DNA of 53,735 nucleotides from Candidatus Woesebacteria bacterium GW2011_GWB1_39_12 (GTDB lineage Bacteria; Patescibacteriota; Microgenomatia; UBA8517): NCBI GenBank assembly GCA_000993405.1, contig LBWB01000003.1, positions 1 to 53,735 of the forward strand, read 5' to 3'. Shown piece by piece: positions 37,124 to 44,403 of this stretch (position 1 is its first letter; each line of letters starts with the position of its first letter). The notes under the pieces were generated by a model. It saw only the letters and a program-made list of their open reading frames with translations, ran no database searches and was not told where the DNA came from. The position numbers and the translations under genes were made by a program.

Positions 37124-37440
37124 ATCAGAATCTAAATGAGCAGTTGGACGCTTTCAGAGCGGAGATGTTCGCTAAGTTCAAAGCCGTCGAGCATAAGCAT
37201 CGAGGAGCCAGCGTCACAGACGATAATATTGATTGGTTGACTTTTGATTGGGAACAGATTGAACAGCATTTCATCGAGGAGTTCGCTGAATACTTCAACC
37301 TCACGAAAGATGAAATCGACCAGCTCATCGGTCTAATTTATCGCTCCGAGAATTATAATGACCCAAGAAAAACCAAGGAAGCCGTTGACGCTGCGAACAT
37401 GTCTTTTCTGATGTGGTGGTATGGAGAGAACAAGAAATGA
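37120..37440 (+). CDS. Hypothetical acidic protein (106 aa)
   Basis: TTG 37120 following GGAGGAGCAATTTTTCC. Acidic and helical, with aromatic pairs (WLTFDWEQI, LMWWYG). No motif recognised. GTG 37099 would overlap the previous gene and is less likely. Confidence 0.55.
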   Translation: MNQNLNEQLDAFRAEMFAKFKAVEHKHRGASVTDDNIDWLTFDWEQIEQHFIEEFAEYFNLTKDEIDQLIGLIYRSENYNDPRKTKEAVDAANMSFLMWWYGENKK

Positions 37441-37601
37441 GAGGCCATCGTTTAGATTATTTTGATGATATGTGTGACTACGCTGCGATTACTAAATCTC
37501 ATTTAGAATGTCTAAATCGCGCAAAACTTGAATGCATTTGCGGTTTAAAGTTTTGTAAACGACATGGGAAAATACACATTAGAAACGAGGAATCGAAATG
37601 A
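37437..37601 (+). CDS. Zinc-finger miniprotein (54 aa)
   Basis: CICGLKFCKRH near residue 34 with a Cys ahead gives an AN1-like or C3H site at the C-terminal end. ATG overlaps previous stop. Confidence 0.55.
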   Translation: MRGHRLDYFDDMCDYAAITKSHLECLNRAKLECICGLKFCKRHGKIHIRNEESK

Positions 37602-37611
37602 GTGAGGAACT

Positions 37612-37770
37612 TTGAGTGAGAAGAAAATGTTCGAGGAAGTAATCTTCGTTGATTCTATGAAACTTACCGCTAATGACACGCTTATCCTTGTTGACCGCCC
37701 AGATTACGTTCTTCCACCGCGTTCCCGTTTATGGAAATTTCAGCTAGTTCTGCAAGAGTATCGACGGTGA
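37612..37770 (+). CDS. Hypothetical protein (52 aa)
   Basis: TTG start in GAGGAACTTTG. A five-codon frame, ATGAGTGAGGAACTTTGA, ends exactly over this start and could couple it to the gene before. Beta-like with a basic tail. Confidence 0.5.
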   Translation: MSEKKMFEEVIFVDSMKLTANDTLILVDRPDYVLPPRSRLWKFQLVLQEYRR

Positions 37771-37817
37771 TTCCGACACGCGTGACATATCATCAAGTAC
37801 GGAGTGGACCAAGAACT

Positions 37818-38228
37818 TTGAATCATAAGAAAATATTCGCGATTTTGTTTGTGGTTGCTGTTGTGATTGGTGCGTATTTGACTAATTCATACGTGCAATC
37901 AACTTTTTACAAGCCTTTGTTGTGTTCCTCTGAGCCTCTACATTCGCAAGCGACCGAAAGGAATTACATCTTCCAATCCCCCGAGCAACTCCACATCTGG
38001 TATGGACAAGACTACTACATGAACTTTGAAAGTTCCGCGTTAGGGCAGCAAATCTACATAGGCACTTTGAGTAGCGGTTATTCAGATGTCTACAGCGCGC
38101 AAATCAATAACGGACAACATGACAGCAAAGACGCACCATTCAACATGGCTAAAGGTGATATGACTTCGGGATTATGGTTTCAGAACGGAGTACTAATCCA
38201 AGTATTTGTATGTGGATGGAAAAAGTGA
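37818..38228 (+). CDS. Membrane-anchored extracellular protein (136 aa)
   Basis: TTG 37818 in AAGAACTTTG puts a typical signal anchor (KKIFAILFVVAVVIGAYL) at the very N-terminus; the longer in-frame reading from 37731 does not. The rest is Ser/Tyr/Gln-rich with two Cys that could form a disulphide, as in secreted archaeal viral proteins. Similar in design to 14968 and 45621. Confidence 0.65.
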   Translation: MNHKKIFAILFVVAVVIGAYLTNSYVQSTFYKPLLCSSEPLHSQATERNYIFQSPEQLHIWYGQDYYMNFESSALGQQIYIGTLSSGYSDVYSAQINNGQHDSKDAPFNMAKGDMTSGLWFQNGVLIQVFVCGWKK

Positions 38229-38248
38229 ATAGGAGGGATTTTTGAAAA

Positions 38249-38521
38249 TTGGTTAACGAAAATAATGATGGAACAAGAAAATCTAGAACACTACTGTTAA
38301 TTCTTCATTGTTGGAAGGGTAAGAGTTTGAACGACATCGCACCAATAGTCTTTGAACATACCGGAGACAAAAAGAAGCTGGTAATCTTCAAACTACCAGA
38401 TTTCTTCGACGTAGTATTGCCAGCGAACATGTGGGGGCCAACCCTAGCCGCAATTCGAAACAAGTACGTAGCCGCACTCACACTCGACGAAAAAGACCGT
38501 CTCGACCTGAAGGTGTTGTAG
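38249..38521 (+). CDS. Hypothetical protein (90 aa)
   Basis: TTG 38249 following GGAGGGATTTTTGAAAAT. Helical start with a basic patch and a hydrophobic segment (LVIFKLPDFFDVVLP). No known motif. A four-codon frame (TTG at 38242) precedes it. Confidence 0.5.
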   Translation: MVNENNDGTRKSRTLLLILHCWKGKSLNDIAPIVFEHTGDKKKLVIFKLPDFFDVVLPANMWGPTLAAIRNKYVAALTLDEKDRLDLKVL

Positions 38522-38526
38522 CCGCT

Positions 38527-39000
38527 TTGAAGCATGAAAATGTGATTATCGTAATCTTGCTGGTTGCGCTCGCAGCCTCGAACGTGGCATGGTACGTGAG
38601 TACGCTGCCTGAACCGTTCAATCCACCAGACGGCTGCTACTATAATGGGAACGTGTACGACTGCCGTAGACTATCCACATTTCGAGAGGTCATATTCAAC
38701 GTAACCAATGCCCCATTAAACAAGCCGTTGCCTAACGTGACCATTCAACTCTACACATTCGACTTGAAACTGCTGTCGGAAAACGTCACGGACAACACTG
38801 GAATTGCCACCATCAAATTCCCGTACAACGGAACGTTCTACATTGAACTGACCTATTGGATTTACTTCAGACAGGGCGGTATCGAGAAGTATCATAGGTG
38901 GGCATTGTTCACAGCTAACACGAACGGAGACTACTTCACATACGACCTCTCATTGGGGCCAGCAGACTGGCCCACCACACCGCAACTCGAAAACCCATGA
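38527..39000 (+). CDS. Membrane-anchored protein with Ig/transthyretin-like domain (157 aa)
   Basis: TTG 38527 places a signal anchor (NVIIVILLVALAASNVAWY) at the N-terminus. Residues 60-120 (PLPNVTIQLYTFDLKLLSEN, VTDNTGIATIKFPYNGTFYIEL) follow the beta-sandwich pattern of carboxypeptidase regulatory or transthyretin-like domains common on archaeal surfaces. Several N-x-T/S glycosylation sites. Probably a surface or virion protein. Confidence 0.65.
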   Translation: MKHENVIIVILLVALAASNVAWYVSTLPEPFNPPDGCYYNGNVYDCRRLSTFREVIFNVTNAPLNKPLPNVTIQLYTFDLKLLSENVTDNTGIATIKFPYNGTFYIELTYWIYFRQGGIEKYHRWALFTANTNGDYFTYDLSLGPADWPTTPQLENP

Positions 39001-39015
39001 AAGTTCTCTAAGGGG

Positions 39016-39174
39016 TTGAGTCTAAGCTTGAGTGAGGAATTCGAGGACGATGACCCTGAGCTTCTAGGGGACGATAACGACTTGGACATTGTGGACGAGG
39101 AGGAAGAGGAGGCTGAGTGCGCATGGTGCGGGGAGATGCCGTGCAAGTGCGCCGAGTTAGCGGAGGCTGCGTGA
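39016..39174 (+). CDS. Acidic zinc-knuckle miniprotein (52 aa)
   Basis: About half of residues 7-34 are Asp or Glu; the end carries CAWC and CKC. TTG start; a second TTG lies four codons in. It overlaps the primase start (GTGA). Acidic tails of this kind occur in DNA mimics and in PCNA- or primase-binding proteins, but this is guesswork. Confidence 0.5.
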   Translation: MSLSLSEEFEDDDPELLGDDNDLDIVDEEEEEAECAWCGEMPCKCAELAEAA

Positions 39175-40469
39175 TTGTGGAGAACACACTCAAAGAATAC
39201 TACCAACACGCGGAGTTAACGGTTCCAGAGAACTCTAAATTTCACCATTTTCGTTTCCGGCTTCAATCTGGAAGTTGGCTGGGCATTAAGGACACGGTAC
39301 GTTCACCTGAAGATTTGCGGCGCTGGCTTCTTATCCTTACCCCAATGGATGTGTATAATTCCGCTAACTGTTTTCTAAATCCTTCGAGCATGTCTTACGT
39401 TAAGTTTGACGGGAAAAAAGCAGGTTGGAACATTAGTTCGAATATCATGTTGTGGGACGGCGCTATCGTTCTCGACACAGACTTCCACATTAGAACGTTC
39501 AACGAGGCGAAGCGTGACGCGCTGGTGATTCTTGATTATCTGTATGAACGCGGCTACGCGGAGAGCGAAGTGAAATTCACTGGGCAGGGATTTCAAACCA
39601 TCGTAGAAAAGCACGAGTTGCATTTGCCGCGGGTCAGTCCGAAAGCCCGTTTCAATTTATATCGCGAAAAGCGAAAACACATCCTTAAAGATTTGCAGGA
39701 ACGCGGCGTTCAAGTGGATGAAGAGATACTTTTAGACGCGAAGCGCATAACGAGAACCATTGGAACCGTCAACTCTAAGAATGGATGTGTTTGTACTAGG
39801 GTGCGGGATTTGGAGGGGTTCGAGGAAACTGAGGCAGTGAAGTTGAATCTGGAAGGTAATGCACCAACAAGCCCCACAAGGGCGATGACAAATTTCTTCT
39901 ATCATGAAAAAGAGGCGGTTGGCCCTCATTGGTGTAAGGGCGAACACACGCGTAGAAAAGAATCGAAACCTGACCAGATTGGCTCTGCGAACTCAGCCCT
40001 CGAACCATCCCCAACCCTATACCTCGGAAGCATAACCATCGGAACTTGCGACAGGCAGATTATTATGCTCCGCTTCAAATCCGATGTGGCCCTCACGCAA
40101 CTTAAAGAGAACCTGAGCAGGTTCGCTATTCATGAGCAACTTGCCCCATTCTTAATCTTCAAATCAGCTAAAGACCCTGAAGGCTTATGGGCGCTCAGTC
40201 CGACGGCTGTGCAAACCTCGGGCATGAAACGGCTACTCAGACGTTTTCCCAGAGATTCAAATGTTTATGTTCGCTTTCACCGGCGCATCGTCCCACTCCC
40301 AATCGAATACGTTGCCCAATCCTCTGGCGTAACAAACTCGGAAATTCCCGTGTCCGCAAGTCATTACAAGTATCTAACGCATTATGGGTTATTGGAGAAC
40401 TTTGTCCCCAAGGTTCTGTGTGGGTCACCCAACTTGCTTTCCACTCCAATCGGAGAAATGAACTCGTGA
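39171..40469 (+). CDS. priS: PriS-like DNA primase catalytic subunit (432 aa)
   Basis: Archaeo-eukaryotic primase: makes RNA/DNA primers for replication. The N-terminus (LKEYYQHAELTVPEN) matches PriS; AIVLDTDFH near residue 98 carries the catalytic D-x-D; VKFTGQGFQTIV near 134 matches the SGGRGFH loop with changes (T-G-Q-G-F); and LLDAKRITRTIGTVNSKNG fits the conserved Arg-rich region. About residues 295-432 have no counterpart in PriS and may be a new C-terminal domain replacing PriL. GTG start overlaps the previous stop. Confidence 0.75.
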   Translation: MIVENTLKEYYQHAELTVPENSKFHHFRFRLQSGSWLGIKDTVRSPEDLRRWLLILTPMDVYNSANCFLNPSSMSYVKFDGKKAGWNISSNIMLWDGAIVLDTDFHIRTFNEAKRDALVILDYLYERGYAESEVKFTGQGFQTIVEKHELHLPRVSPKARFNLYREKRKHILKDLQERGVQVDEEILLDAKRITRTIGTVNSKNGCVCTRVRDLEGFEETEAVKLNLEGNAPTSPTRAMTNFFYHEKEAVGPHWCKGEHTRRKESKPDQIGSANSALEPSPTLYLGSITIGTCDRQIIMLRFKSDVALTQLKENLSRFAIHEQLAPFLIFKSAKDPEGLWALSPTAVQTSGMKRLLRRFPRDSNVYVRFHRRIVPLPIEYVAQSSGVTNSEIPVSASHYKYLTHYGLLENFVPKVLCGSPNLLSTPIGEMNS

Positions 40470-40750
40470 AAGTTCTTGCATGGTTCATGTTGTGGCGTGT
40501 GCGCCATGATTTCGCTTGGGCATTTGTTCTACTCTGGGCTCGTATATCACAGTTAGTGCTAGTGTTTCTTTCCAGCTTCAGCCTGTTCATGCTCGCGTAC
40601 GGTGGCGTTGCAAAAGTATCAATGATTCAAAGCCCTTACGGGGAAATACCCTACGAAGTCTGGTTGATGGCTGGTCCAGCGATAGCGGTAACGTTGAATG
40701 ATTTCCGGCGTGGCTTCAATACTCTTTCGAGGCGGGGACGCAGAAGTTAA
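40466..40750 (+). CDS. Membrane protein (94 aa)
   Basis: GTG start overlapping the primase stop. Two hydrophobic stretches (about residues 18-46 and 65-80) and a basic tail (RRGRRS). Perhaps a partner of the membrane HEXXH protein that follows. Function unknown. Confidence 0.55.
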   Translation: MKVLAWFMLWRVRHDFAWAFVLLWARISQLVLVFLSSFSLFMLAYGGVAKVSMIQSPYGEIPYEVWLMAGPAIAVTLNDFRRGFNTLSRRGRRS

Positions 40751-40756
40751 AAAGAA

Positions 40757-41215
40757 ATGAAAATTCTACACTTAATCACTGGTGTGCTGTGCGGTGTGCT
40801 GATTACGGGGTTTGCGCATGAACCAAGCCATGCCTTATTCGCCTACTACTTAGGCTTAACAATCACTGAATATTTACCGTTGCAAGCCGTCTACACTATT
40901 GGCGTTAACATACCGAATTATGCCATAGCGTTAACCGCCGCCGCCCCATACCTACTAAGCATGAGCGTGGGGTTACTATCCGTAATATTCAACCGTAAGT
41001 CCTTATTCTGGCGAGGTTTCAGTATACCGCTGATTTTTCAGCAGCTCCCCAAGTTCTTCATTCCAGAACTTGAACCAGTACGCGGCTTCCAAATAAGCAA
41101 CGGCGACTGGCTAACTATTCAATACGCTGGAACACTATACGCGCTCGCTTACATAATTACATGCGTAGGCTTTTCAGCGTCATGGCTCATACTAACATTG
41201 CGAAACAAAAGGTGA
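40757..41215 (+). CDS. Membrane zinc-metalloprotease-like protein (152 aa)
   Basis: HEPSH at residues 21-25 is a perfect HEXXH zinc motif set in the first membrane helix, followed by more helices (about 42-60, 68-85, 128-148), the layout of site-2-protease or DUF3267-like membrane metallopeptidases. A second conserved ligand was not identified. In frame with the next open frame across its TGA stop. Confidence 0.6.
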   Translation: MKILHLITGVLCGVLITGFAHEPSHALFAYYLGLTITEYLPLQAVYTIGVNIPNYAIALTAAAPYLLSMSVGLLSVIFNRKSLFWRGFSIPLIFQQLPKFFIPELEPVRGFQISNGDWLTIQYAGTLYALAYIITCVGFSASWLILTLRNKR

Positions 41216-41221
41216 ACACCA

Positions 41222-41968
41222 TTACCCACTAACTCAGAGGTAAAGCTCGCGGAATGGGCAATTTCTCACGGTCTACCGCTTGAGGCTTATTGGAGCGCGA
41301 CTGAGGATGAGCGTCGGCAGATGGTGAAAGACCTCGCACAGCAATATTACTGGAAGGGCTTGACTGAAAATTATCAACGGTTGATGGATAGGCGTGCGCT
41401 CTGGAAAGACGTTGACATTATTGTGAACAGGGAAGCGGAGAATGTTGCGGTTGAGCCTCGACTTCAAAAACTCGAAAAAATCATTGGTGAGGCGAACACT
41501 CGTCGGGAACTGAATCAGGCTAAGGAACGATACGCGGAAATTCCAAGAGAGAAACTGACGGAGCCACAACGACTTGAACGCTACGACAGGCTCGGAACGA
41601 ATCTTTCAACAATCGAAACTGTGATGACTCAAACCGAAGAAGAAGCCACGTTACTGGGACACAGACCTTTCATAACTTCCGAAGAAGCTAGAGAACGAAA
41701 CGCAAACGCATTGCTCAGGTCAGCGAGGGCTGAAGGAATCTCGTCGGCTGGTGGTTCAATGATTGGAAAATCAAATGTGCGATATAGAACTAACACTGAA
41801 CCGCAACCGTTTATCATTCGTGAATATCCCGTGCAATATGACCCACGAAGTCAAACGTGGAGTGAGGTATCCAGATTCAGAGTTTACCGTGAAGATACAG
41901 GTGAGTTTATCGGACAATTCTCGGAGCGACCCACAGCGCGGCAAATCAGAGAACGGTGGCGAAGCTAA
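41222..41968 (+). CDS. Hypothetical coiled-coil protein (216-249 aa, start unclear)
   Basis: From ATG 41321 the reading gives 215 residues rich in charged helix, with an Arg-rich coiled-coil region over residues 50-95 and a more globular C-terminus. Upstream the same frame stays open back to the TGA of the previous gene with coherent protein-like sequence (EVKLAEWAISHGLPLEAYWS) but no ATG, GTG or TTG. At the position expected for a start behind GGTGA stands TTA (41222). Start could be a mutated TTG, an unusual start or stop-codon readthrough. Possibly a virion scaffold, by neighbourhood only. Confidence 0.55.
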   Translation, partial: LPTNSEVKLAEWAISHGLPLEAYWSATEDERRQMVKDLAQQYYWKGLTENYQRLMDRRALWKDVDIIVNREAENVAVEPRLQKLEKIIGEANTRRELNQAKERYAEIPREKLTEPQRLERYDRLGTNLSTIETVMTQTEEEATLLGHRPFITSEEARERNANALLRSARAEGISSAGGSMIGKSNVRYRTNTEPQPFIIREYPVQYDPRSQTWSEVSRFRVYREDTGEFIGQFSERPTARQIRERWRS

Positions 41969-41970
41969 AA

Positions 41971-42078
41971 ATGAGCGGTCAAGTTGTTGCTTGTGATGAA
42001 TGTCGCGGGGAGGGTTTTCTGAGGAACGGGACTGTGATGTGCGGAAAATGTCTTGGAACCGGGATGATGGACAAATGA
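41971..42078 (+). CDS. DnaJ-type zinc-knuckle miniprotein (35 aa)
   Basis: CDECRGEGF and CGKCLGTG are two CxxCxGxG repeats, as in the zinc domain of DnaJ, here as an isolated pair. Its stop overlaps the next start. Confidence 0.65.
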   Translation: MSGQVVACDECRGEGFLRNGTVMCGKCLGTGMMDK

Positions 42079-42563
42079 GAAATAATAATCTGTTTCCGTT
42101 TTTGCTGCTCGGGTTCTCGCTGTTTGTGTTTCCGGTGACTGTCTCGTCTGGTCCTGTCGTGTTCGGCTCCAACGCTATGGTGGTTTTTCCTCAAGTTAAT
42201 GCTACTGTAACAAACATGACTGTTACGGTGCAGACTACGACTACTGAAACCACGAAACAGATTACCACTACAAGTTCCACATCAACTTCCATCACCACAA
42301 CCATCACCTCGACAACTATCACGTTTCCGTCAATCGTCATGTCAACCACCGTGATTTCGAACACTCAAACCAACATTATCAGTTTAACAACCACGACCAC
42401 TCACACGACGAACGCTCTCGCTTTAGTGTGGCAGGGGCAGGATATGACCACACTTGTAGCCATAGCCATATTTGCAATAATCTGCATCGGCGCAGTCGTA
42501 ATCTTCAAAATCGCTGGACAGAAGGGAGATAAGCCAGTTGGGTCTCAAAGAAAAATTAGTTGA
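42075..42563 (+). CDS. Thr-rich, membrane-anchored surface protein (162 aa)
   Basis: ATG 42075 gives a signal peptide (FPFLLLGFSLFVFPVTVSSG). Residues 45-115 are an almost uninterrupted Thr/Ser/Val tract, ideal for dense O-glycosylation, and a membrane helix lies near residues 120-145 followed by a short basic tail. The architecture is that of a stalk or mucin-like surface protein. The glycosyltransferase cassette at 47.8-53 kb might act on it. Confidence 0.7.
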   Translation: MRNNNLFPFLLLGFSLFVFPVTVSSGPVVFGSNAMVVFPQVNATVTNMTVTVQTTTTETTKQITTTSSTSTSITTTITSTTITFPSIVMSTTVISNTQTNIISLTTTTTHTTNALALVWQGQDMTTLVAIAIFAIICIGAVVIFKIAGQKGDKPVGSQRKIS

Positions 42564-42891
42564 ATACGGTGTCACTAAAAGAACTGCGCCAGCAGCCGCA
42601 ATTCTAATCCCAATCAAATCCTTACTCTTCATGTACGCGGTAACATTCATGGTTGACAAGTTGGGGCCGCTGCAAATTCAAGTGCTCGGCTTAAGCGTGT
42701 ACGCCTTGTTCACTGAGGGCACCGGCTGGTTCATCAGCATAGTTGGTAATGATATTGCGAAAAACCTGTTCGGAATGAGCAACCTTGTGGATAAGTTTCT
42801 CTTCAGGACTATAAGCGATATTAGCTATATCTTAATACAAGTCGCGTTAGCCGCAGTATTCTTCATAATCCTCCAAATCATATTCATGTAG
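42538..42891 (+). CDS. Multi-pass membrane protein (117 aa)
   Basis: TTG start after AAGGGAGATAAGCCAG. Three or four membrane helices (about 18-38, 47-65, 95-116). Overlaps the previous gene by 26 bases. Holin or virion-membrane role possible; no family recognised. Confidence 0.6.
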   Translation: MGLKEKLVEYGVTKRTAPAAAILIPIKSLLFMYAVTFMVDKLGPLQIQVLGLSVYALFTEGTGWFISIVGNDIAKNLFGMSNLVDKFLFRTISDISYILIQVALAAVFFIILQIIFM

Positions 42892-42924
42892 ATTATGATT
42901 GGCTACTGAGAAGGCATTATCAAA

Positions 42925-43395
42925 ATGAGTGAAAAGAAAAAGCGCCAGACCAATTTGTGGGCTGTTAACCTTAGTCGCCTTGATGACCCTTTGCTAAAAT
43001 GCTTAGAAAAAGAGGCAGAAGTCAGCAACCTAATTCGACCTGACGGCTCAATAAACAAAAGCAGATTAATGGAAACACTAGCGAGCGAAGCATTGCAAAT
43101 GCGTTTTCAGAAACGCGGCTACATGGAGGGCTTAGGGTTACTAGCTGAGTATCGTCGCCGTCGTGAAACCATTGAGGCTATTGCTACTGGGAAACCTTTA
43201 CCGTCCGCAATGCTCGCGCAACCAATCCCGCAAACAGCAACGCCCACAACTCCCACTGTACCAGTAAGCGAGTCCACACCAATCCCATCGCCAACACAAA
43301 CCACACCAACACCAGCGAAACCGTCAGAAAAGAAACCACGACGCGAAGGCACGTTCATAATTTCGTCAAGCGGGCATATGCGGGAGTCAAAGTAG
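42925..43395 (+). CDS. Hypothetical protein with Pro/Thr-rich tail (156 aa)
   Basis: Residues 1-75 are helical and charged, and look like a small DNA- or membrane-associated domain; residues 90-140 are a Pro/Thr/Ser linker of low complexity, ending in a basic stretch. Last gene before the next promoter. Confidence 0.6.
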   Translation: MSEKKKRQTNLWAVNLSRLDDPLLKCLEKEAEVSNLIRPDGSINKSRLMETLASEALQMRFQKRGYMEGLGLLAEYRRRRETIEAIATGKPLPSAMLAQPIPQTATPTTPTVPVSESTPIPSPTQTTPTPAKPSEKKPRREGTFIISSSGHMRESK

Positions 43396-43401
43396 GGAAG
43401 G

Positions 43402-43424
43402 CTTTTTAACGTCACCATGACGAT
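43402..43424 (+). promoter_or_regulatory. TATA box with operator variant, 43.4 kb
   Basis: CTTTTTAA is a TATA box; right behind it CGTCA-CCA-TGACG is an inverted repeat sharing TGACGAT with the sites at 28156, 44250 and 53147. The ATG of the next gene is 19 bases further on. Confidence 0.6.
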
Positions 43425-43442
43425 ACTTACGCTTGGTAGCAT

Positions 43443-43799
43443 ATGGCTGACCGCGAGCGACCCAGTGAAGACCGCTTTGACGGGTTAGTCCAGAACGCGT
43501 TGCGCGTAGCCATACCAGTACGCAACAAACTAGCCGACCTAATGCTAATCCACCTATGGCACGTATGCCCGAACTGCGAAAGCCCTCTCCTTTCTGGCAC
43601 ACGTTTCTGCAATTCTTGCGGTTGCCCCACGACGCTGTTCGGCATTCCTCAAAGTTCACGATTCGCACAAAGCCAGATAACGGAACCATCAATCCAACTA
43701 CGATTACAATGTGATTCGTGTGAGAAGTCGTTTGCTGGCGAGGAAGCCCTACAAGAGCACTATTCAAATGTTCCCCAACATGCTTGGTTCAAGGACTAA
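43443..43799 (+). CDS. Zinc-ribbon plus C2H2 protein (118 aa)
   Basis: CPNC and CNSCGC near residues 42 and 56 form a zinc ribbon. CDSC near residue 90 with two later His (EHYSNVPQH) forms a C2H2 finger. Two metal domains imply DNA binding; as first gene behind a shared operator it could be a regulator. Confidence 0.65.
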   Translation: MADRERPSEDRFDGLVQNALRVAIPVRNKLADLMLIHLWHVCPNCESPLLSGTRFCNSCGCPTTLFGIPQSSRFAQSQITEPSIQLRLQCDSCEKSFAGEEALQEHYSNVPQHAWFKD

Positions 43800-43874
43800 G
43801 TTGTCATCAGCCTGCAACGCGCCGAAATGCATAATTCCACCTCGCGCAATATGTTTAGTCCGGGGTAAACAGCC

Positions 43875-44246
43875 ATAAGCGCAGCCGACCTGATTTCAGT
43901 TTTTATCCCAGTCTTCGTATCAACGGCTGGCGGACTAAAAATAATTTATGACTACCTCACCGCAATCGAATGCCAGAATTGCCATGCGCCCCTCTACGAA
44001 ATTGGAATGAAAGGTAAAGAATTTTTTCTAATCTGTACTCGTGATGCTTGCCGAGCAATTCACGAACGGCGCTTATGCAAGGACGGCGTGAAACGAATAT
44101 TTCTAATCCGCTGCAACCAATGTCTTTCTGTCGTTCAACACCCGAATAAGATGGGTACGTTCGAGTTCAAATGTCCGAATGATTTCACTCGGTGGCTGTT
44201 TGTTTGGAGTAATCCAAATATCGTGTTCCGACAAATCTATCCATAA
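43875..44246 (+). CDS. Membrane-anchored zinc-ribbon protein (start unclear)
   Basis: The coherent frame begins with a membrane helix (DLISVFIPVFVSTAGGLKII) and CQNC, continues with CTRDAC, CNQC and a later Cys, and ends in an aromatic stretch. No ATG, GTG or TTG precedes this part: the only early start-like codons are ATA 43875 and CTG 43890, and ATG 44007 would cut off the helix and half of the first metal site. A weak TATA (AATATGTTTAG, about 43848) 25 bases earlier would allow a leaderless start near 43875. Confidence 0.5.
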   Translation: MSAADLISVFIPVFVSTAGGLKIIYDYLTAIECQNCHAPLYEIGMKGKEFFLICTRDACRAIHERRLCKDGVKRIFLIRCNQCLSVVQHPNKMGTFEFKCPNDFTRWLFVWSNPNIVFRQIYP

Positions 44247-44249
44247 AGC

Positions 44250-44292
44250 ATCATCATGACGATGAAAGTTTCGTTTCCCGAAGTTTTATTAA
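44250..44292 (+). promoter_or_regulatory. Operator and TATA box of the coat-like gene
   Basis: ATCATCATGACGATG at 44250-44264 is identical to the site at 28156. TTTTATTAA at 44284-44292 is a TATA box, giving a transcript with a leader of about 85 bases before ATG 44404. The leader has GC-rich repeats (GGCGACTAA-like twice) that may fold. Confidence 0.6.
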
Positions 44293-44403
44293 CCGTCAAA
44301 GACGTGTGTGTGGTCAATGGCGCAGCGCGACTAAGGGCGACTAACACGGACGTGACCTCTTCAGCGGCGCGTAAAACGCCAACAAATTGGAGATGATAAA
44401 CAT

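Noticed and set aside
37731-37817. Longer N-terminus for the anchored protein at 37818
   Set aside because: It would put 29 polar residues before a signal anchor and ignore the leader box AAGAACTTTG.
39117-39170. Extension of the primase to an upstream start
   Set aside because: The added residues come from the frame of the acidic zinc miniprotein, and family alignment places the N-terminus near GTG 39171.
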